A program made the translations under genes and the position numbers. The notes under the pieces were generated by a model. It saw nothing but the letters and a program-made list of their open reading frames with translations, made no database searches and was not told the DNA's origin. A stretch of DNA of 5,240 bases from an uncultured Porphyromonadaceae bacterium (GTDB lineage: Bacteria > Bacteroidota > Bacteroidia > Bacteroidales > Muribaculaceae), in NCBI GenBank assembly GCA_947174225.1, contig CAMWIF010000209.1, positions 1-5,240 of the forward strand, given 5' to 3'. This document shows, one piece after another, positions 1 to 5,240 of this stretch. Positions within the stretch are counted from its first letter, which is position 1. Each line of letters opens with the position of its first letter.

Positions 1-1440
1 TTCAACGCTTTCCTCAAGACCCTTGAAGAGCCCCCTAAGTATGTGGTGTTTATCCTTGCCACTACGGAGAAGCACAAGGTGATTCCGACTATATTGAGCC
101 GTTGCCAGATTTACGACTTCAAGCGCATCACCATAAACGATATGGTGGAGCATCTTGAATACGTGGCTTCGCAGGAGGGTGTCACTACCGACCGCGACGC
201 ACTCGGAGTGATAGCTCTTAAGGCTGACGGTGCGATGCGCGATGCGCTCTCAATATTCGACCAGGTAGCAGCTTCCTCACGAGGTAACGTCACCTATGCC
301 AACACTATCGAAAACCTTAATGTGCTCGACTATGACTACTATTTCCGTATGGTCGATGCCTTCCGCTCAGGAGATGTCTCTTCAGCTCTCCTATTATATA
401 AGGATATTCGCGATAAAGGATTCGATTCCCTCTTTATGGTCAACGGTCTTGCCGCCCATGTGCGTGACCTTATGGTGGCAGCCGACCCACGTACCGCTTC
501 TCTCCTTGAAACCTCGGAGGAGATTGCGGCGCGTTACACACAGCAATCGCAAACTCTCCCTCCACAGTGGTATTATGCGGCTATGCGTCTCCTCACCGAC
601 TGCGACTTGAACTATCGCACCGCCTCTTCCAAACGTCTCCTTGTAGAGCTTACCCTCATACGCCTGTGCCAGCTTCTAACTCCTGCTACACCTCCGTTTG
701 ACGCCATCGACCGTAAACAACCCCTCGGCGACCCCACAAAAGCTCCGTCTAAAGCACAGGAGCCACAAGTAGGCTACGGCTCCCCATCGCCTCAACCCGG
801 CTCTTCCTCAGCGCAACCGCAAAGTCACCCACAGCAACCGCAAAGCCAACCGCAGCCAACCGCAGCCACTCCGCAACCGGCGATTGCCAAACCTGTTGCT
901 AACCCGACACCTGCCTCTAAACCTGTGGCACCATCCAAACCGGCAGCTGCTTCTAAGCCAACTGCTGCGCCAAAGCCTGTGGCTCCGAAAGTCGCTACGG
1001 GTCGTCGCCCCTCTACACTGCGTCTTTCAGATGTAGGGAGCAATGTGAATCCTGATGCCGGTCGTCTTACTCACCGAGCCAATCCGATTTCACACGACCG
1101 CTTTATTCAGGCTTGGGGTGAATTTATAGCACGAAATCCGCAGTTGCACATCCTTATAAGTGCGATGAGAGCCTCGAAGCCCACTCCCGCCGGCGAACAC
1201 GCTTACAGTATAATCGTAGATCATCCCGCACAGTTGCAGGCATTCGAGCTCTCGATGCCAAAACTTATAGAATATCTGCGCAATTTCCTTGAAAACGACT
1301 TGCTCACGTTGAAGGTGGAGGTCAATACTAATCCGGTTGAGAATAAACAACTGCCCCCGAAAGAATTTTTACGTCAGGTGGTGTCGGAAAACACTGCCCT
1401 TGCAGGATTCCTTTCCGCTTTGGATGCAGAGCTTGTGTAG
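1..1440 (+). CDS. dnaX: DNA polymerase III subunit gamma/tau (clamp loader ATPase), 5' end missing
   Basis: This is the motor subunit of the clamp loader, which opens and loads the sliding clamp and links the replicative polymerases. The open frame runs in from the left edge, so 479 residues are visible. By alignment from memory with E. coli DnaX about 135 residues are missing, including Walker A, the zinc module and Walker B. Visible AAA+ elements are LKTLEEPP (about residues 6-12), sensor 1 FILATTE (17-23), the arginine-finger motif SRC (33-35) and sensor 2 GAMRDALS (77-84). A helical collar domain follows (about 100-225), then a Pro/Gln/Ala/Lys-rich linker (about 230-340). A C-terminal domain from about 355 ends in a short helical tail (LPPKEFLRQ onward) of a type I associate with Bacteroidota DnaX. 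There is no A-AAA-AAG slippery heptamer, so only tau is predicted. The stop is TAG at 1438-1440. Family identity is very secure. Confidence 0.96.
   Translation, partial: FNAFLKTLEEPPKYVVFILATTEKHKVIPTILSRCQIYDFKRITINDMVEHLEYVASQEGVTTDRDALGVIALKADGAMRDALSIFDQVAASSRGNVTYANTIENLNVLDYDYYFRMVDAFRSGDVSSALLLYKDIRDKGFDSLFMVNGLAAHVRDLMVAADPRTASLLETSEEIAARYTQQSQTLPPQWYYAAMRLLTDCDLNYRTASSKRLLVELTLIRLCQLLTPATPPFDAIDRKQPLGDPTKAPSKAQEPQVGYGSPSPQPGSSSAQPQSHPQQPQSQPQPTAATPQPAIAKPVANPTPASKPVAPSKPAAASKPTAAPKPVAPKVATGRRPSTLRLSDVGSNVNPDAGRLTHRANPISHDRFIQAWGEFIARNPQLHILISAMRASKPTPAGEHAYSIIVDHPAQLQAFELSMPKLIEYLRNFLENDLLTLKVEVNTNPVENKQLPPKEFLRQVVSENTALAGFLSALDAELV
844..869 (+). repeat. dnaX: 10-bp tandem repeat in the dnaX linker
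   Basis: The unit AGCCAACCGC occurs at 844-853 and 854-863, and a third partial copy (AGCCAC) follows at 864-869. The period is not a multiple of three, so successive copies are read in different frames (Ser-Gln-Pro-Gln, then Pro-Thr-Ala-Ala). A related direct repeat, CAACCGCAAAG, lies just upstream at 814-824 and 835-845. The array encodes part of the low-complexity Pro/Gln linker between the collar and the C-terminal domain. Confidence 0.85.
916..987 (+). repeat. dnaX: Four 18-bp periodic units encoding xKPxxx hexapeptides in DnaX
   Basis: Four consecutive six-residue units are encoded: SKPVAP, SKPAAA, SKPTAA and PKPVAP. The Lys-Pro pair is kept in every unit, while the codons vary (AAA or AAG; CCT, CCG or CCA). 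The segment is basic, proline-rich and probably extended and disordered. It serves as the tether between the ATPase/collar part and the C-terminal domain. Confidence 0.8.
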
Positions 1441-1535
1441 CATAATTAATGCTAATAAGAGTTAAAAATAATTAAATTTATTGCTCTCTGACCTCTTTTA
1501 TTCCTCATTTAACCCTATTTCACAGCTTAATTTAT

Positions 1536-1543
1536 TATCTTTG
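1536..1543 (+). promoter_or_regulatory. Bacteroidota-type -7 element, predicted promoter of rimP-nusA-infB
   Basis: TATCTTTG matches the Bacteroidota primary sigma-factor consensus TAnnTTTG exactly and lies in AT-rich intergenic DNA between dnaX and rimP. Transcription would begin near 1548-1551, giving a leader of about 53 bases. The partner -33 TTTG is not convincing: the nearest candidates, TTTA at 1508-1511 and TTT at 1518-1520, are degenerate or badly spaced. The site therefore rests on the -7 match and its position. Confidence 0.6.
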
Positions 1544-1554
1544 CAGAAGATTTC

Positions 1555-1587
1555 CGGAGGGGACGCAAGTCCTCTCCGAGTTTTTTT
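1555..1587 (+). terminator. Rho-independent terminator-like hairpin in the rimP leader
   Basis: CGGAGGGGAC (1555-1564) pairs with GTCCTCTCCG (1569-1578). This gives a continuous 10-bp stem with one G-U wobble (1560 with 1573), closed by a GCAA tetraloop (1565-1568, GNRA class). After AG come seven T (1581-1587). This is the full form of an intrinsic terminator. It starts only about 5-7 bases after the predicted start of transcription and ends 15 bases before the rimP start codon, so it may be an attenuator for the operon. It could equally be the terminator of dnaX, about 115 bases after that gene's stop, or a stabilising 5' hairpin. The structure is clear; its role is inferred. Confidence 0.75.
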
Positions 1588-1597
1588 GTAAAACGAA

Positions 1598-1606
1598 ATG
1601 ATATGA
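1598..1606 (+). other. Two-codon upstream ORF overlapping the rimP start
   Basis: ATG-ATA-TGA begins five bases before the rimP start codon. Its stop shares bases 1604-1606 with the ATGA (1603-1606) that opens rimP. It lies downstream of the leader hairpin in an A-rich context. If used, it would be a minimal start-stop element passing ribosomes to rimP. It may simply be chance in A/T-rich sequence, and no Shine-Dalgarno sequence favours either ATG. Confidence 0.25.
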
Positions 1607-2067
1607 TCGACAAAACAGCGCTCACAGACTTTGTAGAGCAGCAGCTTCAAGATACGGATCTCTACCTCGTTGACCTAACTGTCTCACCGGCCAACGAGAT
1701 TACCGTAGAGATAGATTCCGATTCGCCCGTCGACATCGACGAGTGTATCGCCCTTACCCGTAAGATAGAGGAGGCATTCAACCGCGACGAAGAAGACTAC
1801 GAACTTGAGGTCGGCTCCTCCGGACTAACTTCTCCTTTCAAAGTGTTGAGACAGTATCAGAAGAACATCGGCAACGAGGTCGAGGTTATCGCCCGCGACG
1901 GCCGTAAATATACCGGAGTGCTCCGCGAGGCGGGTCCCGACAGCTTCACTATCCTTTCTTCCGAGAAGGTAAAGCACGAAGGTGCCAAGCGTCCCGTGAT
2001 GGAGGAGGTAGCTCACACCTTCACCTACTCCGACGTAAAATCTACATCCTACCTACTACAATTCTAA
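1603..2067 (+). CDS. rimP: Ribosome maturation factor RimP
   Basis: RimP is a small cytoplasmic protein that binds the free 30S subunit and is needed for its late maturation. The 154-residue length is normal for the family. The N-terminal alpha/beta domain (about 1-75) contains the conserved-style stretch VDIDECIALTRKIEEAF (43-59) and the hallmark loop LEVGSSGLTSPF (68-79), equivalent to the family's EVSSPGLDRPL. The C-terminal SH3-like domain (about 88-154) begins at the GNEVEVIARDGRKYTG stretch (90-105). The hallmark loop has GSSGLTSP in place of SSPGLDRP, which looks like a lineage variant rather than damage. The ATG at 1603 is chosen because it fits the family's start and the ATG at 1598 leads straight to a stop. 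It is first in the rimP-nusA-infB operon, behind the predicted promoter and leader hairpin, and nusA follows after 6 bases. Confidence 0.95.
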   Translation: MIDKTALTDFVEQQLQDTDLYLVDLTVSPANEITVEIDSDSPVDIDECIALTRKIEEAFNRDEEDYELEVGSSGLTSPFKVLRQYQKNIGNEVEVIARDGRKYTGVLREAGPDSFTILSSEKVKHEGAKRPVMEEVAHTFTYSDVKSTSYLLQF

Positions 2068-2073
2068 AGTCTT

Positions 2074-3321
2074 ATGGCAAAGAAAGCAGAGACCGTTAAT
2101 ATGGTCGACCGGTTTGCTGAGTTCAAAGAACTCAAGAATATCGACAAGACCACGATGATAAGTGTCCTTGAAGAGTCGTTCCGCAATGTGCTTGCGAAGA
2201 TGTTCGGCTCCGACGAGAACTTTGACGTCATAATGAATCCTGACAAGGGTGACTGCGAGATCTATCAGAATCTTGAGGTCGTGCCTGACGGACAGGTCAC
2301 CAATCCTGACCGCCAGATCGGACTCGAAGAGGCACGTGAGATCGACCCTGAGTGTGAGATCGGTGAAGAGGTATCAAAGCAGATCTTCTTTGAGAAGTTC
2401 GGACGCCGTGCCATTCTAAATCTGCGTCAGACCCTCCAGTCAAAGATCCTTGATCTCCAGAACGAGGCGAAGACTTCCAAATTTAAAGAACTTGAGGGTG
2501 AGATTATCACCGGAGAGGTGCATCAGATATGGAAACGCGAATCGCTTCTCGTCGATGAAGACCAGAACGAGCTTACGATGCCCAAAGACGAGCAGATACC
2601 CAGCGATAATTTCCATAAGGGCGATATGGTGAGAGCCATAGTGAAGCGTGTGGACACCAACAACAATAATCCCAAGATTATAGTGTCGCGCACAGACGAC
2701 CGCTTCCTTCGCCGTCTGTTCGAGCAGGAGGTTCCTGAGATTCACGACGGGCTGATCACCATCCGCGCCGTAGCCCGTATCCCGGGTGAGAGAGCCAAGA
2801 TAGCCGTAGAGAGCTATGATGACCGCATCGATCCCGTAGGTGCCTGTGTGGGCATCAAGGGTAGCCGTATTCATGGAATCGTAAGAGAGCTCCGTAATGA
2901 GAATATCGACGTTATCTCCTACACCGCCAATCCCTCTCTCTTTATCCAGCGTGCTTTGAGCCCTGCTAAGATTTCCTCCATCCGTCTTAACGAGGAGACT
3001 AAGAAAGCTGAGGTGTTCCTTCACCCCGATGAGGTTTCACTTGCCATCGGCAAGGGAGGCCATAATATCCGTCTCGCCACCATGCTCACCGGTTATACTA
3101 TTGATGTATACCGCGACATCGAGGAGGGTGAGGAGGATATCTACCTCGACGAATTCCGCGATGAGATCGACGATTGGGTGATTGAAGCGCTCAAGGATAT
3201 TGGTCTCGGCACTGCCAAGGCTGTGCTCAACGCACGCCCTGAGGTGCTCGATCAAGCCGACCTTGAAGACACCACCATCGAGCACGTGCTCAACGTGATC
3301 CGCGCCGAGTTCGAGGATTAA
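2074..3321 (+). CDS. nusA: Transcription termination/antitermination factor NusA
   Basis: NusA binds RNA polymerase near the RNA exit channel and modulates pausing, intrinsic termination and antitermination. All core domains of this 415-residue protein are visible. The polymerase-binding N-terminal domain covers about 1-130 and includes the segment FFEKFGRRAILNLRQ (105-119). An S1 RNA-binding domain spans about 137-207, from GEIITGEV to KIIVSRT. KH1 is at about 233-300, with RIPGERAKIAV and the GIKG loop (260-263). KH2 is at about 301-370, with IGKGGHNIRLA (325-335). A short helical C-terminus (about 365-415) contains a helix-hairpin-helix-like IGLGTAKAVL (376-385). The two acidic repeats of E. 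coli NusA (495 residues) are absent, as in many non-proteobacterial NusA proteins. The gene starts 6 bases after rimP with no evident Shine-Dalgarno sequence, so it is co-transcribed. NusA could act on the terminator-like hairpin in its own operon leader; this is inference. Confidence 0.97.
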   Translation: MAKKAETVNMVDRFAEFKELKNIDKTTMISVLEESFRNVLAKMFGSDENFDVIMNPDKGDCEIYQNLEVVPDGQVTNPDRQIGLEEAREIDPECEIGEEVSKQIFFEKFGRRAILNLRQTLQSKILDLQNEAKTSKFKELEGEIITGEVHQIWKRESLLVDEDQNELTMPKDEQIPSDNFHKGDMVRAIVKRVDTNNNNPKIIVSRTDDRFLRRLFEQEVPEIHDGLITIRAVARIPGERAKIAVESYDDRIDPVGACVGIKGSRIHGIVRELRNENIDVISYTANPSLFIQRALSPAKISSIRLNEETKKAEVFLHPDEVSLAIGKGGHNIRLATMLTGYTIDVYRDIEEGEEDIYLDEFRDEIDDWVIEALKDIGLGTAKAVLNARPEVLDQADLEDTTIEHVLNVIRAEFED

Positions 3322-3346
3322 AAGTTTAAAACCCCTTCACCAGCAT

Positions 3347-5240
3347 ATGCGCACAAAAATCAGCAAAATAGCAAAAGATCTTAATGTCGGCGTAAACACG
3401 GCGGTTGAGTTCTTGCGTAAGAACAACATAGAGGTCGATACGAATCCGAATTCCCGTATCGACGATGCAGCCGTGTCCCTGCTTATGCGTGAGTTCAGCA
3501 GCGACAAAGCCGACAAGGCACAATCCGATCAACGTACAAATTCACGGCGCGAAGACCGTAAGGCAAAATCCGAGAGAAGGTCAGACGATGCTGCAGTCAA
3601 TTCCGTAGGTCTTAAGGTGCTGGGTAAAATCGACCTCTCAACTGTAGGGGGCACCCATCACTCATCCTCCTCCAGACAGTCGAATAAATCATCCCAGTCA
3701 AAACAGAATTCCTCACGCCAGGCACAGAAGTCGCCTCAGGGTGCTTCTTCACAGCGTCCAGCTGCGGACCAGCGTCCAGCTCAGCCACAGCGTCCTGTCC
3801 AGACTCCTGAACCTCCTGTCGCGCCCAAACCGGCTGCTCAGGCAACTCCCGAAGCACAGCAGTCACGTCCACAGGCTCAGCCACAACCACAGCCCCAGGT
3901 GAAAAAAGCACCGGAGCCTCAGCAGCCTGCAGCTAAACCTTCTGTGAAATCCGATAAAATTGCTGATGCCGGTGAAGCGGCTACAAAAAAATCTTCAGAA
4001 GACATAGTGAACAATACATCGAAAAAGGATTCCCGCCAGCAGAAACAAGGCGCTCAACCGGCCAACTCCAATCCCACGCCACAGGAGCAGCCGACACCAC
4101 GCACATCGGAATCCACATCAGGCGTGTTCCGTCTATCAGCTCCCGCTGCCCAGCCTGAGCTGAAAGTGCTTGGAAAGATTGACCTCTCTGCTCTTAACCA
4201 GAGCACACGCCCAAAGAAACGTGGTAAGGATGACCGCCGTCGCGGCGGCGATAAGAACCGTCAGAATGCCGGCACCCAGCAGGGTGGTGCTTCCGGCGAA
4301 GCTACCTCCGACCGTAAGAAGCGTAAGCGCATAGGTAAGGAGAAGGTAGATATCGAGAAGGCTGCACAGCAGCCCGGCTTCGGTTCGGAACGTCGGAAGA
4401 AGTCCGGTGGTGATAAACCCGCCCAGGATAAGCAGCAAGGTGGCGGCGACCGTAAACGCTCCGACCGTAACAAGGGAGAGGGCAATAATAAGCAGCGTCG
4501 CAACGAGCGTCCCCAGCCGCATAAGGAGTCGAATCCGGAAGATGTGCAGAAGCAGGTGAAGGAGACCCTTGCCCGCCTTACTAATAAGACGCCGAAGAAG
4601 AATGTAAAGTGGCGTAAAGAGAAAAAAGAGGCTCTTCATAACCGCGAACTTGAGAATCAGCGTCGCGAGGAGGCTGAAAGCCGCGTGATACAGCTTACCG
4701 AATTCGTAACAGCCAACGACCTTGCCAACCTTATGGAGGTGCCCGTCAACAATGTCATTGCTACTTGTATGAACCTCGGCGTTATGGTTTCTATCAACCA
4801 GCGTCTGGATGCCGAGACCATCAATATCGTGGCAGAGGAATTCGGCTTCACCACTGAGTATGTGAGTGCCGATGTGACAGAGGCCATCGCTCCTGAGGAT
4901 GATGATGAAGAGGATCTCGAGCCGCGTCCGCCGATTGTGACTGTTATGGGTCACGTCGACCACGGTAAGACTTCTTTGCTCGACTATATCCGCAATTCCA
5001 ATGTGATTGCCGGTGAGGCAGGTGGCATCACTCAGCATATCGGTGCGTACAATGTGAAATTGCCTGACGGTCGTCACATCACATTCCTCGATACTCCGGG
5101 TCACGAGGCATTTACCGCTATGCGTGCGCGTGGTGCGAAGGTCACTGACCTTGCCATCATCATTGTGGCTGCCGACGATGACGTGATGCCTCAGACAATT
5201 GAGGCTAGCAACCACGCTTCAGCTGCCGGTGTGCCAATGG
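3347..5240 (+). CDS. infB: Translation initiation factor IF-2, 3' end missing
   Basis: IF2 is the GTPase that brings initiator tRNA to the 30S subunit and promotes subunit joining. The first 631 codons are present. ATG at 3347 fits a typical Bacteroidota start, MRTKISKIAKDLNVG. Residues 1-52 form a small IF2N-type helical module. Residues about 53-284 are disordered and rich in Pro, Gln, Ala and Ser, with two KVLGKIDLS motifs. Residues about 288-395 are strongly basic and contain KKRKRIGKEKVDIEKA (324-339). Residues about 396-448 are a charged helical segment. A standard IF2_N domain covers about 450-505, and an acidic linker (517-525) precedes the G domain. There G1 is GHVDHGKT (535-542), the G2 region is GGIT (559-562) and G3 is DTPGH (582-586). 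G4, G5 and domains II-IV lie beyond the edge. The gene begins 25 bases after nusA and no stop interrupts the frame. Confidence 0.97.
   Translation, partial: MRTKISKIAKDLNVGVNTAVEFLRKNNIEVDTNPNSRIDDAAVSLLMREFSSDKADKAQSDQRTNSRREDRKAKSERRSDDAAVNSVGLKVLGKIDLSTVGGTHHSSSSRQSNKSSQSKQNSSRQAQKSPQGASSQRPAADQRPAQPQRPVQTPEPPVAPKPAAQATPEAQQSRPQAQPQPQPQVKKAPEPQQPAAKPSVKSDKIADAGEAATKKSSEDIVNNTSKKDSRQQKQGAQPANSNPTPQEQPTPRTSESTSGVFRLSAPAAQPELKVLGKIDLSALNQSTRPKKRGKDDRRRGGDKNRQNAGTQQGGASGEATSDRKKRKRIGKEKVDIEKAAQQPGFGSERRKKSGGDKPAQDKQQGGGDRKRSDRNKGEGNNKQRRNERPQPHKESNPEDVQKQVKETLARLTNKTPKKNVKWRKEKKEALHNRELENQRREEAESRVIQLTEFVTANDLANLMEVPVNNVIATCMNLGVMVSINQRLDAETINIVAEEFGFTTEYVSADVTEAIAPEDDDEEDLEPRPPIVTVMGHVDHGKTSLLDYIRNSNVIAGEAGGITQHIGAYNVKLPDGRHITFLDTPGHEAFTAMRARGAKVTDLAIIIVAADDDVMPQTIEASNHASAAGVPM
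3611..3640 (+). other. infB: First KVLGKIDLS motif of IF2
   Basis: LKVLGKIDLS occupies residues 89-98, an island of hydrophobic residues within a disordered Ser/Gln/basic region. The same ten residues recur at 272-281. Seven of the ten codons differ synonymously between the copies, so selection on the peptide, not recent DNA duplication, keeps them alike. The function is unknown to me; it resembles a short linear binding motif. Confidence 0.75.
3752..3805 (+). repeat. infB: Three 18-bp tandem units encoding QRPxxx in IF2
   Basis: Three successive hexapeptides, QRPAAD, QRPAQP and QRPVQT (residues 136-153), are encoded by units starting at 3752, 3770 and 3788. The 12-mer CAGCGTCCAGCT is identical in the first two units, which suggests fairly recent slippage or duplication. 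The repeat lies in the disordered Pro/Gln region, and its period keeps the reading frame. Confidence 0.8.
4160..4189 (+). other. infB: Second KVLGKIDLS motif of IF2
   Basis: LKVLGKIDLS recurs at residues 272-281, followed by ALN and then the basic tract RPKKRGKDDRRR. It lies at the junction between the Pro/Gln-rich disordered region and the basic region. The context after the motif is similar in the two copies (STV in the first, SALN in the second). Confidence 0.75.

Noticed and set aside
296..610. 104-codon + frame overlapping dnaX
   Set aside because: It is out of frame with the AAA+ and collar coding sequence and shows no recognisable features.
814..880. Possible CRISPR-like or mobile-element repeats
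   Set aside because: The repeats are short, in low-complexity coding sequence and without spacers or terminal inverted repeats. They encode a Pro/Gln linker.
700..1030. Programmed -1 frameshift site in dnaX as in E. coli (A-AAA-AAG)
   Set aside because: No such heptamer, nor another convincing in-phase slippery heptamer, is visible after the ATPase domain. The frame reads through to a full C-terminal domain.
1441..1500. AT-rich stretch after dnaX with a weak inverted repeat (AATAA/TTATT)
   Set aside because: The stem is only about five A-T pairs and no proper T-tract follows it, so it is not credible as a terminator. It reads as ordinary AT-rich intergenic DNA.
2440..3024. 194-codon open frame on the minus strand
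   Set aside because: It is antisense to the S1 and KH domains of nusA, with no independent promoter, start context or recognisable domain.
3612..3911. 99-codon minus-strand frame opposite the Pro/Gln-rich part of infB
   Set aside because: Its composition is the complement of the repetitive Pro/Gln coding sequence. Nothing supports it as a gene.
4136..5215. 359-codon open frame on the minus strand, leucine/threonine-rich
   Set aside because: It lies wholly opposite infB, where the + frame encodes clear IF2_N and GTPase motifs. It has no recognisable domain, and its open state is explained by the codon bias of the sense gene.

Overview
This window is a housekeeping stretch from a bacterium of the phylum Bacteroidota, most likely order Bacteroidales. 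A gut Muribaculaceae- or Bacteroides-like genome is my best guess, from protein style rather than from any search. Three things point that way: a TAnnTTTG promoter element upstream of rimP, start codons in A-rich contexts without a Shine-Dalgarno sequence, and the particular form of the proteins (IF2 with a very long Pro/Gln/basic N-terminal extension carrying KVLGKIDLS motifs, short NusA without C-terminal acidic repeats, DnaX with a non-enterobacterial C-terminal domain). No mobile element, CRISPR array, rRNA or tRNA gene is visible.

Layout, all on the + strand: (1) 1-1440, the 3' part of dnaX, the clamp-loader subunit tau of DNA polymerase III, with its N-terminal third outside the window; (2) 1441-1602, an AT-rich gap holding a promoter-like element (1536-1543), a strong GNRA-capped hairpin followed by seven T (1555-1587) and a two-codon upstream ORF touching the next start; (3) 1603-2067, rimP; (4) 2074-3321, nusA, 6 bases after rimP; (5) 3347 to the window end, the first 631 codons of infB, cut within the GTPase domain.

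rimP-nusA-infB is the classic conserved operon joining 30S ribosome maturation (RimP), transcription elongation, termination and antitermination (NusA) and translation initiation (IF2). The 6- and 25-base gaps support co-transcription. The hairpin with T-tract lies between the predicted promoter and rimP, so it could act as a leader attenuator for the operon, or it could terminate dnaX transcription. dnaX is probably a separate unit, since a 162-base AT-rich gap follows it.

The window is ordinary core-genome sequence, and I found no convincing undescribed system. The points most worth a second look are the terminator-like leader hairpin, the repeated KVLGKIDLS motif in the disordered part of IF2, and an out-of-frame 10-bp tandem repeat in the dnaX linker. 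Several long antisense open frames are best explained as shadows of the real genes.
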